Assembly: GCA_024449915.1 (NCBI GenBank)
Contig: JAMZAV010001982.1
Location: forward strand, 1-64,000
DNA length: 64,000 nucleotides
Reading direction: 5' to 3'
Source of the DNA: Sweltsa coloradensis
Lineage: Eukaryota; Arthropoda; Insecta; Plecoptera; Chloroperlidae
Positions 48,915 through 59,000 of this stretch are shown piece after piece (the stretch's first letter is position 1; the number at the start of each line of letters is the position of its first letter). The notes below the pieces were generated by a model. It ran no database searches. It saw only the letters and a program-made list of their open reading frames with translations, and had not been told where the DNA came from. The position numbers were made by a program, and so were the translations under genes.

Positions 48915-49173
48915 GATACTTTAAAATAAATAGGTTTTTACAGGGTGCATCTAACACTCAATTATTTATTCACGAACATCATTTGATTTTCTACAACAAT
49001 GCCTTCATGTACGGGGCTATAGCCGCTATATATTTAGGAGGCAATGTAGATGACGTTACGTGCATATGAAGAAAAGCTGATTCCTATGCACGGTCTGTTG
49101 GAAGACTATGGCAGTTTTGCAATGCGAGCTAACTTGGGAATAGCCGTCCTAGTTCCTAGAGTGACCGGAATAA

Positions 49174-50156
49174 TAATAATCATCATAACTCAGTTCCAAC
49201 TATGTCGGGTTGAGTGGTGGTTTTCCACCATTATCAAGGGCATGAAACTGTAGATACTAAGCTTGCCAGACTTAGTGTTTCTTCCACATCATCCAACTCC
49301 TTCTTCTCCACCAATTTACTCCACTCTCTTCTGTCCTCCCACAGCTTTACTCTTGCCACATGCTCCCACACTTCATTCCGTTTTCCAACGTCTTCTTGAA
49401 TTAATCTTTCCCATTTTTCTCTTGGCCTTCCTACTCTTCTTTTCCCCTCCTCTGCCGCTTCAAATTCTCGTCTTGGAATCCTCTCCCTGCCCATCCTTTT
49501 CATATGTCCAAACCATCTTAGACGTTCTCTTCCTAGCTTAAACTTCAATCTCTCCAATCCCAGTTCTTTCCTTATTTCATTACTTCTTATCTTGTCCATC
49601 TTTGTAACTCCCTTGATACTTCTTAAAAACTTCATTTCTGCTGCTTCCAGCTGACTCTCTTCTTTTGTTCCCACTGCCCATGTTACTGCCCCATATGTTA
49701 ATATAGGTACAAAATATGCCTTATACAGCAAAATTTTACATTTTTGTGGGAACAACTCATTCCATAGTAACTTTCTCACCAATTGATAAAACCCTTCTGC
49801 TTTTTGCACTCTAGATGACACTTCCCTACACACTTTTGCATCTTTTGTCAATATACTTCCCAAATATTTAAATTCTTCTTTTTCTTCTAAGACTTCTCCA
49901 CGTAGTACAATATTTTCTATGTCTCTAGGCCTGCCCTTTGTCTTCTTTTGCATACGCAAACATTCACTCTTTTTCTGATTGATTTTTAGACCAAACTCTG
50001 TAGTAACTTCGTTCCATCTGTCCACCTTCTCCTGCACTTCTCTGGCACTCTCACCCCAAATCAACACATCGTCCGCAAACACTAATGTTCTTGTGTCCCT
50101 TCCATCTGTATTTGGTTCCACTCTTCTTATAATTATAATATTATAATCTTCTTATA
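49174..50156 (-). mobile_element. 5'-truncated LINE copy with open reading frame and 14-bp target duplication
   Basis: The insertion is flanked by AGTGACCGGAATAA at 49160-49173 and 50157-50170. On the minus strand an open frame of 295 codons (50121-49234) starts in the palm with DTRTLVFADDVLIWG (catalytic FADD), then FGLKINQKKSECLRMQ, FKYLGSILTKDAKVCREV, ILTYGAVTWAVGTKEESQ and RERLRWFGHMKRM, through to the C-terminus. The 3' untranslated part matches the copy at 23270-23855 and ends in ATGATTATTATT. The fingers and endonuclease are missing, so it is not autonomous, but the lack of stops and the exact duplication indicate a recent insertion. Confidence 0.92.
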
Positions 50157-50170
50157 AGTGACCGGAATAA

Positions 50171-51083
50171 CAATATTAATACTATACAAAACTATAATTA
50201 TTGGTTAATTTGATTGGAATTGTTTTTAATGGAATTGTGACTTCATATAACTTTTATGTTACAAATTACAATGTAGGACTACACTTATTGTAAGAAAAAG
50301 TCACAACATTAACATTTTTAATATACGTACATGAGCAATGAGCATGTAGGCAATGTTTCTTATAGAGAAGGACTTAAAAGTTAATAATCTTTATAGTATA
50401 CCGAGGTGTATGGGATTATGACTGTCATGCATTGGGAAGGCAACTACAATGTACAACAATGTAGATAATGATACATGCTTATAAAAGGCGCGTGCCAATA
50501 TTCAACAACCGAGTCTGCTGAGCCAGCAAATACCACTACTTCCCCTCTAGCGATTGCAGTCAGGTTTCACATCTTAACAGAGAATAGATGGCTTTGCTTT
50601 TTTTTTAGCTGAGTTTGGGGTTGGAGTATTAAGCGAACGGCTGCTGAATATTGTAACGTAACTTAATTGATGGCCCTCCGATTCATATCACGACAAATTC
50701 AAACAACTTTTACAGTATATTTACTTAGTATTTATTTTATTTTAGTAATTTGCATATAAGTTTTCCAAAACATTTAATTTGTGTTTAGTTAATATTCAGT
50801 AATACTAATAGTATATACACTTTATCTAGTAGTATCAGGAAACATCAAAATTGGCAAGCATTAGTTTATTTATTTTAATTTAATTTAATTATCACATGCA
50901 TAGTAATGTTTGTTTGTTCCCTAGTGACTAACTCTTGTTGAAACATCCTGTCGTAACAAATACATTCACATTTTTTAAAAAAAATATATAGATTTTAATA
51001 AAAACTGAAATCAGATCTTGAAATAGAAAACACAAAACAGCAGTTTTCAATCTGAGCTGAACAATAAATTATTGATTGATTGA
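50171..51083. other. Gene-free spacer
   Basis: AT-rich sequence between the LINE and the next transposon; nothing recognised. Confidence 0.4.
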
Positions 51084-52056
51084 ACGAGTGAGCGTAGCGA
51101 AAGTAGTGATCTCCATTCGACTTAAACGGCCCTTATCGTTATTCTGCGTGTGTGTGTATGTGTGTGCGTGTACGTTGAAAATCAGCCGAATCGCTGAACA
51201 GATTGCGCTGAAATTTTAAACAGACATCCGGTACGAGTTTATTGAGAACTGCTAACAAAATCAGCAAGATTCATTGCGATTTAAACCTACAAGAAATGAT
51301 AAACTGAAAAATAGACTTCCAATGTTTAGAAATTATTTTAACAACAATGTTTTAGATTTTGAAAAGATATTTTTTGTTTGTTTTTCGCCTGGCCGCGCAA
51401 TGCCGTGCCCATGCAAGGTCAGTCGAATGTTGGTCGTCAAGGTACCCCCAAATTCCGCTCGTAGATTGAGTAAACCTTGCAATATTTTCACGTATTTCGT
51501 ACTGGCTATGTTAACCATAGTAGGCCCTATTGCCACAGATGATGGACTACACTGCGTTATATGCATTTCAAAACATGTTTAATAATTTTTGAAATACAAT
51601 CTAGAAATTACAAAATCTTTCCCGACCAGGGGATTGAACCCACGTCTCCCACATTTCGGCTACAAGGGCGCTTTAGCCAACTAGACTAGGGAAACGCCAA
51701 AGTCGTAGTTAGACGAGTGAGCGAGTCATGTGGTGAGTACCCGGGAACATTTGCATTTAAGTTTGATAATTATATTCATATAAATAATAGGGTATTGGTG
51801 AAAATCACTGTGCCGGAGGTTGCTGTTGTTGGCAGTCTTCAACTGAATATTCCGTGTGACTGCCGGGTCTTGCTTAATGGTAGATTGTTGGTCCGGGAGT
51901 TGTGTAAAATTTTAGGCCATAGTTTAGGCCAAAATGCTCCACTGTAGCCTATGATAGGCTAGGGAGGCCTAAGGTAAGGGGAAGAAAAGAAATGTTACCG
52001 GGTACTCAACACATGGCTCACTCACTCGTCTAACAACGACTTTGGCGTTTCCCTAG
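51084..52056 (+). mobile_element. Helentron-like element, second family, with internal foldback
   Basis: The 5' end ACGAGTGAGCGTAGCGAAAG parallels the TTGGATGAGCG family. The 3' end has the inner inverted partner CTCACTCGTC, a stem around ACGACTTTGGCGTTT and a terminal TTCCCTAG followed by T. Inside, 51684-51760 is an inverted copy of the last ~75 bases (CTAGGGAAACGCCAAAGTCG and so on), so 51684-52056 can fold back on itself. This could be one element with long hairpin arms or two elements inserted head to head. A tRNA-like sequence overlaps the inner arm. Confidence 0.7.
51618..51694 (-). tRNA. tRNA-like sequence, probable pseudogene
   Basis: On the minus strand TTTCCC at the 5' end pairs with GGGAAA at the 3' end, an A-box-like TAGTCTAGTTGG and a B-box GGTTCAATCC are present, and total length is about 77. 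D and anticodon arms do not form standard stems. It overlaps the arm of the foldback in the second Helentron-like family, so it may be part of a SINE-like or composite element rather than a tRNA gene. Confidence 0.4.
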
Positions 52057-52311
52057 TTTTAGAAAATGCTAAAGCTAAGGGAGCTTCGCTCCCCCCCAAT
52101 TCCACCTCATACTACCGTAGTTAATTTCTAAACAATTTTACTTTCTACTTTCATTAATTTTTTCCAGCATTAACTTCTTTTTATGGTAGGGCCTACATAT
52201 AGGCCCTATATCACCCCTCCCCCTTTCTTTCATTTCTGATTAAGATTTCACATTGTGGTTGTAGTTTGATTTTCTGACAGAAGACAATTAATGTTTTGTT
52301 TGTGGCTACTA

Positions 52312-52660
52312 TACCTTGTGTCGACCCAAGTAACACTCTATGTCAATCATCAAACTGAAAAGACGCAGGTTGTATTGAGGCCTCCCGCCTTCTTTGTTGA
52401 AACTAATGTAAAACGCAACCACTTCTAAATCTTCATGTTCGAGCAAATTAGTGGACACTCAGTTATATAAAAGGGGACGTTCTCAAATACAGGCTGGTAC
52501 AGATTCCAAAGAGGTCCATGTGGTTTGAAACTGTCAATACGGGTCAAGATGGACAGGCCATTACAGGGAATGGGGATTATTTACATTTGTATTGTGCACA
52601 AAACCACCGGTTCCCTTTCACTTAGATGATTGACAGTGTTACTTGGGTCGACACAAGGTA
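52312..52660. mobile_element. TA-flanked TIR element, 349 bp
   Basis: TACCTTGTGTCGACCCAAGT at the left pairs with ACTTGGGTCGACACAAGGTA at the right, and the match continues through AACACT and TGTCAATCAT (about 38 bp). TA lies immediately outside both ends (52310-52311 and 52661-52662), as for Tc1/mariner-type MITEs. No coding capacity. Confidence 0.85.
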
Positions 52661-52918
52661 TAGTGATGCCCAACGATATTGATTATTTTATTGATACATC
52701 GCGAGGAAATCAAGCAGTTTTTCAATATCGATATCGCCGAGCCATGTCAGAAATATTAGAACTTTATTAACATAAAATATTCTGCCGCGGTCTGCAGTTG
52801 GCATTACTACAGTACAACGGAACCCTCCTCTCACTCCTCTGCTACGATAGTCTCTGCCCACCAGTGCCTTCGTCAAAGAACCAAGTGTAACCAAGCAAGA
52901 AACCCTTACTCATCGTAA

Positions 52919-52987
52919 TTGTGTGGTCTAGTGGTTAGCGTCTCTGCTTCCAATGCAGAAGGTCCAGGGTTCGATTCCTGCTATAAG
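52919..52987 (+). tRNA. tRNA-like sequence with CCA anticodon loop, left arm of an inverted pair
   Basis: TGGTCTAGTGGTTAGCGTC (A box) and GGTTCGATTCC (B box) are present, and TCTGC-TTCCAAT-GCAGA forms a perfect five-pair anticodon arm with CCA in the anticodon position. The T stem is weak and no acceptor stem pairs, so a functional tRNA is unlikely. An inverted relative lies at 53218-53283, and the homology extends into the flanking ACTTCTGA and CAGTTCTTG sequences. Confidence 0.45.
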
Positions 52988-53217
52988 AGGTTTTTAAACT
53001 TCTGATTTGGACTTGAGTCTTATCAGTTCTTGGCTTAGGACAGCGCGAACATCCGCGGATCAACGCCAGAATCAACAAGGTCAATTCAGAACAACTTTGA
53101 ATTTATTATGTGCTTTGTTGCTAGGACGGCTCCAAAGTCACCGTTTACATACTCCTAAGACAAGAACTGATGGACTTAAGTCCATAAGTCATTAAGTCAG
53201 AAGTTAAAAAACTTCTG
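52988..53217. repeat. Loop and inner arms of the tRNA-like inverted repeat
   Basis: AACTTCTGA, GACTT and TATCAGTTCTTG after the left tRNA-like unit reappear in inverse order before the right unit (CAAGAACTGATGGACTT, AAGTCAGAAGTT). About 110 bases of unpaired sequence separate the arms. Confidence 0.6.
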
Positions 53218-53283
53218 ACTTTGGCGAGAATCGAACCCCGGACCTTCTGCATTGGAAGCAGATACGCTAACCACAGGAACAAC
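53218..53283 (-). tRNA. tRNA-like sequence, right arm of the inverted pair
   Basis: On the minus strand it reads GTGGTTAGCGTATCTGCTTC, then CAATGCAGAAGG and GGGGTTCGATTCTCG, nearly the same as the left unit including the CCA anticodon loop. It lacks a paired acceptor stem. Together the two units look like a tail-to-tail pair of a tRNA-derived SINE or a foldback. Confidence 0.45.
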
Positions 53284-53295
53284 GAGCCACACTTA

Positions 53296-53744
53296 GTAGG
53301 GAATAGGGATGTAGTTTGAACCAATGGCAAACAATGTGGGAAGATTCGACTTGGTTTACTTACTTTATTGATTTTGGCTCGATAGTGGATTTAAATCAAA
53401 ATCATTTAGTTTTTCAGCCCTCAGTTAGACACTACTAAACACTGTCAAAATGGTCGTATTAGTGGGAAAATGTCACTCAATGAATGGTCGGGAATCGGGA
53501 TGTTTTTCCACAATTGAGACCAATACCGGTACAGTGAATAAATCGTTAATTTTGCTGATTGGGCAGTAAAAATGGTAAAATGAATTTATTTCATGTTTCG
53601 ATAATTTTGCCTTTTGGTGCCGTTTCAAATTACATTGTTTTGTATGGGCCATGAAATCTTATGAAAAATATGTTTCAGGTAGGTATTTTTTAAGACGTTT
53701 CATTTTTTTGTCTTTTGCTAAATCCCTGGATCCCTATTCCCTAC
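53296..53744. mobile_element. TA-flanked TIR element, 449 bp
   Basis: GTAGGGAATAGGGAT at the left pairs exactly with ATCCCTATTCCCTAC at the right, with TA outside both ends (53294-53295 and 53745-53746). It starts about 12 bases after the tRNA-like inverted repeat. The interior is AT-rich with no frame. Confidence 0.8.
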
Positions 53745-53756
53745 TAATGAGTAATA

Positions 53757-54251
53757 GGTTCGTTCGTCTGTGTACATTTAGTGTTACACTTTACACTAGT
53801 CTAGTGTAAGCGAATATCTACACTGGTCCGTTTTTCTGTGTCCGTGTAAGCAGTGTAAAATTTACGTCGGTGTTTTTCTGTACAGTTAGTGTATACACTA
53901 GTGTAGACAGTGTAGGATAAATTTGCACGGCCTATTTTGCTCGTGTAAAGAATTTACACCGACATTGCGCGCCATAAAACGATAAACATGGAGGCCGAGA
54001 CTGCAAGTAATTGTTGTGAGGGATGAGAATGGGTCTCTTTAAAGAAAGAGGACTCTAACCTTTTTACAATGGGAGGTAATTACATTTTACATTTAAGTAA
54101 ATTTCGTAACAGAAATGTGGACGTTTTTTTGTGTATGTTACAACAACCTACTACTTCCGTAAAAAGTAACTATTTCCGCTTTACACTTGTCAGTGTAGAA
54201 TTCGACTAGTGTAAGTCATTGTTACACCAAATAAACACAGACGAACAAACC
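53757..54251. mobile_element. TIR element with repeated ACACTAGTGTA motifs, 495 bp
   Basis: GGTTCGTTCGTCTGTGT at the left and ACACAGACGAACAAACC at the right form inverted ends with one mismatch. Subterminal CACTAGT/ACTAGTGTA motifs recur at both ends. TAAT is found outside each end, but its exact register is uncertain. It starts only 12 bases after the previous element. Confidence 0.75.
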
Positions 54252-54837
54252 TAATGACACTACATTACAGCAATATACTGTTGAGCTAAGGGGAAGGTTA
54301 AAATCTCATATGAATGTACCGGTACTTGCTTTGACATCAACCACATCTAGCCGATGTTCATCTAACTAGCTTCAATTACCATGCTGAACTTTGCGGTTTT
54401 AACGTACTCGCCCCCACACCGACAAATACAACTAAACATAGTCCAATAAAAAATCATAATCTTTATTAAAAAATTAAAAGTGCGCACATAAATAAATTAC
54501 TTGCAAACATAAATTATTCAGAATAATACACATAAAAATGCTGGTAAATAAATACTAAATAGTCTAAACCTAAACATTTAATAACTAGGCCACTTTGCGA
54601 ACGCTTTTTCAGTCGCGTTAATGGATGAGCTTGTTTGGTAAAATATTTCTGTCCAATGATTACAAAGTTTTTTTGTATGCGTGGAGCGTGGTACCTTACT
54701 TTTCCAAGTTCCATTGCAAAATAATTTTTGAAAATTAAGATAATTTTAATAAAGTATTGCTATGGTTATACCAAGTAACAGTAGAATGTAACATCTCGAG
54801 GCCCAAAGACTTGTTTTTTGTAATGCAATGTAGGCGA
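54252..54837. other. Gene-free spacer
   Basis: AT-rich sequence; nothing recognised. Confidence 0.4.
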
Positions 54838-55279
54838 TTGTTGTCAAGTTTCTATACTTGTTACTTGTTAATTTTACACCTGTAAAATGCTTATATTAAA
54901 ACCAATTTTTCTATGAATTCTGGCTAACTTTTTCAAATTTTTCTTTCAAAAAGCACTACATTACCATTACTTTAATGCTTAATGTTTATGTAAAATATGA
55001 ACGTTGTAGCCCAACCCGTTTGGTCAGAATCGGCCCAAATGTCACAAAAATATTGCATTAAAAATTGGAAAAAATTGTAAAGTATATTCATGAGAAATAT
55101 TTCTTTGATTGTACCCAAAAAATGTGGCAGGTCTAAGTTCAGAGATTTCGAATGTCCCCTCCAATTTTCATCAAGATCGGATTTGCCGTTTGCCCGGTAG
55201 AGAGCAAACAAACGGACAAAAACAACGTGCTATTTTTCTCGGGGTAAGTGAAATTGAAGTCTTCGCTTCGTTCACCCAA
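54838..55279 (-). mobile_element. Helentron-like element, copy 7 (3'-truncated)
   Basis: On the minus strand it begins TTGGGTGAACGAAGCGAAG (a diverged 5' end) and carries one variant-B unit (CTACAACGTTCATATTTTAC, ATTCTGGCTAAC in reverse). It stops about 100 bases short of the usual 3' end: the inner repeat, hairpin and CTAG are absent. It is the most diverged of the seven copies. Confidence 0.7.
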
Positions 55280-55390
55280 TCAACGGCTTGTTTTAAACTA
55301 AATTTGTTACGAAGAAATTTTTAGTTTGCCAATGGTGGCATAATCAACGGATAAATTGTAAAGTACTAATTGGCTGGTAGTACCAATAAT

Positions 55391-55876
55391 TAGAGGTAAT
55401 GAGAAATGGTGATAAAAAAAAAAAAATGTCGTGAAAAAAACTCAAATTTCGCGTTTTTCACAATTTCAAAAAAATTGTTAAAAACGTTACTAAAAATAAA
55501 AATATAGGCCTATGTACGCACTTATTTTGGTGGGCCATTTTTGCAGATCCGTGATACGTGCCGTTATTTTGGAGGTCTATTTTCGTGAAGCCCGTGACGT
55601 CACGATACCGCCTACCGCACGCGCAATATTCGGTCTGGACCGGCACCTCCACCATTGCCTATTATTTTACACACTAAAAGGTTCAATTTTTCGATTTAAT
55701 TCGCGTTTTGACCAGTTTGATACAATTTTGTTCGTTATTTAGCACTATACGCCTTTCAAAATGAGTTTTTTCCATCTTTAAATGATGTAATTTGTCGACA
55801 ATAATACATTTTAGGCAATAAAAAGGACATTTTAAAAAATTGCGAATTTCGTTATCACCATTTTTCACTACCTCTA
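55391..55876. mobile_element. TIR element with TAGAGGTA ends, 486 bp
   Basis: TAGAGGTAATGAGAAATGGT, continuing GATAA, pairs with TTATCACCATTTTTCACTAC followed by CTCTA at the right end. AATAAT flanks both sides (55385-55390 and 55877-55882), a possible 6-bp duplication in an AT-rich context. No coding frame. Confidence 0.7.
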
Positions 55877-56066
55877 AATAATGTCAAATACGGATTGCTA
55901 ATATTGGCCACGATTAATAAATCAATGATGTTCTCTACATGAGAATATGCTGAGTTAAACATATTGATTCAAGTACAACATACGGATACCTATATTCTAA
56001 TTTTAAAAGGCAGTCTTGTCTCTGAATGGCAAGCAAACTTAACCCTAAACAACGTTGCGGCGTACA

Positions 56067-59000
56067 CTATCTCCGACCTTGCGGTCTTCTGTACGGCCTA
56101 GAATCGTATCTGCTTCGGCCTCGGTATCTGGAGCTGGTAGGTTGGTACGAGGTGGGGCGATGTTGGTAGACTGGACAGAGGGTGCTCAGCAGGGGGTTAT
56201 CGGTTACCTGAAAACCAAATATGTTTATACCACTCATAGTCGTAGCAAGCATTTTCAAGCGTCATTTTATAGTGTTTTACTTTTGTTAAATCTATTTTTT
56301 GGCCACTTTAAAAAACTTATACAAAGTTATGAAGTTTTTTCATATTTTTATTTAGAAATTGTCATCAAGGTTGAGTTAATATTGACTGAATATAAATGTG
56401 TATTAAAAAATTATAGAAACTGTGTAAATAAAATAAAATAGGACTGGAAAACCATAGATTTAACTAAGTGAAAAAATTGCGCTTTGCAGCATCTATTCAC
56501 AAAACGCTTAAAATCACGTCCCTCTAGCTAGACTCATAGTCATCATAGTTAATTATGACTGATAAGTTTGAACCATGACATTAAATTATTAATTCAATCA
56601 ATAACAACAGGATATTGAAAAAATCCTTGAGCTACCTCAGATAAACAATTATGAAGAACAATAGGGGTGACCTAGGCTTCTTCGGATCATTCCAGATGTA
56701 TTTGGAGAACACCTCCAGCTCCACTGCTCATTAAATTTGTATTTCTGACCTTGGATAGGGGCAATTCCATGGAAATGTCAACCTACATAACATTTTTTTC
56801 AAATTATCACAAATAGGTCAAATTTGGTACCATTTGAAAGCTGGGGGTTTGTACATTCCAAATCTGTATGGAGTTTTAAGATAAAAAAATGTTGATTATT
56901 TGTGCACTTACGAACAATGTTGCGCGTTTTACGCAACTTTTCGTTTTACTTAGTTACCAAGAGAAAATATCCCAAATTAAAATGGGTTTAGCTCAAATCT
57001 GACTGAAACTGATAAAATACATCATTTATGTACCTAGAATTATTTTAATAAATTCAAAGGATAAAATACAATATGTTACATTACTTATCTTTCAACGTTA
57101 TTAAATGGCTGCGAAGCATGTCAGTCAGTTACCACAAAATTACAAAAGTTTGTCTAGGAGACTCAAAATTATTTTCCCAAACTTGCTACTCCAGATTTTC
57201 TTTTAGTTTTATATTATCTTTATAATGTAATTCTTGTTTTTGTAATTTTTAACTTGTAATCAATAAATTTTGCATGGTAACTGACTGACATTATTGGTAA
57301 CTGACTGACGTAACTGACTGACATGATATTATCATTTAAATGTTGGCCAAGTGCTACTAATTATTGCAAATAATAACAAGAACTATAACAATTATTTGTA
57401 ATATAGTATGTGGCAGGCTGTGAAATACTTTTGTTTTAAATGAATTGATATTTTGGTGCAAAGTACCGAATTGGAGGAAAACGTGAGTAGTCGCAACTCA
57501 TTCACAAGTTTGGCTAAGTACGTAGAAGTAGTGAAGCGAGCTTTTTACTTAAAAATGTCTCTCACAGCTGCAGGAAAACATAAGATATAGGGGCTATTAG
57601 GAAAAGTTTAAATAGGCCTAGAGTGAAAACTAGAATTATTATTTATTATTTGAAGAAAAATCAGAGCGGCAAGAATTCAACCGTTTTTAAGATTTAAAGG
57701 TTTGTCAAAAAAGCTGTTGGGCCTACGTATCAGTGAAGAACAGCTTACAATTAGTACCAATTATTATTCCTGTTTCTTGTACCTCTACAGAATCAACCAT
57801 CTTAGCACCCTCCAAATTTATCCCTTAGAAAAGCTTATAAGGCTCATTTAAGCGTTTGGTGATGGTGTGTCCGCTAACTGTTAACGAATTTTTATAACCT
57901 CAAAGGCACACAAGACATGATTTGTTCACACCTTTTGAAAAGATCATCTTTCTTTGGTTCATCGGGAAATAGATGCAAAAATCACCAGTAAACAGTGATT
58001 GACATGTCTATTATTTATAATGTGTCGCAAAACCCGTCGCCAAGCCACTGTGCAGTATCCATTATTATTTATTACGCTTTATTGGTTTGTTAAAGCTAGG
58101 CTCACAAAGAAACTACAGCCGGGCAACACTGACAATGGTCAGACAAGATGGAATTTCAATTTACAACCCTTGTAATTGGATATAGCCAGTAGCTTACAAG
58201 TTCCCGCTGAATCGGTGAATCTGCCGAAATTCGTAAAATGTAAACGGATAAACTAAAGTTCTCCAACCAGAAGATTGTTACTCAATTAATGATTAAATGC
58301 TTCCGAGAGTGGCTTAATAAAAATACCTACCAGAGTTGATTCAAATAAAACAATGTTAAAAATGCTCCGGGCAACTTTAACAATGACGATAAAACATCAT
58401 AATTCCTAGAATTCTAAGAAAATCCGGCATAGGCCTACAATGAAAACCCAAAGTTCTTATTCTATGGGTCACTTGTTCTGAAGGGAACAGGGCCTCTCCA
58501 AGTTGATCAATGATCACTGATAAGCTACATGAAGTAGCTAACACAAATATAGCCAAATTGTTGAAGTAGTAATCGTGGTTAACCAATTAACTAGGCCTAG
58601 GCATATGGAACTTCAATTCGCAAGTGGTTTATTTTCTTGGGTCTAAAAATCTTTGCATTATTACATAGGTAAATCGAGTTAATCGATTCAACTGATATTA
58701 TGGCCAACATTATTTTATTTCTTATAATTATGTTTTATGTCACCTCTGACTAGCAATTTCACAGAATGTCAGTCAGTTACTAATTTGTCAGTCAGTTACC
58801 GAGTGCCTATTTATATGTTAAACACTTAAAAAAAAAAAAAAAAAAAAACTCTGGGGTTATTTAAAACATCAATGTTTAATGCTAAAAAATAAAATATAGT
58901 AATGTTCCTTACTGTTTAACTTTCAGAGCATTTTCGAAGACATATGTTCCGAGTGAAACATCAGGTTGCCAAAACGTCAGTCAGTTACTGCTGCATTGTA

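Noticed and set aside
56055..56441. Plus-strand frame of 128 residues
   Set aside because: It overlaps the last RBM18 exon in antisense, and its composition is the complement of the Arg/Tyr-rich tail.
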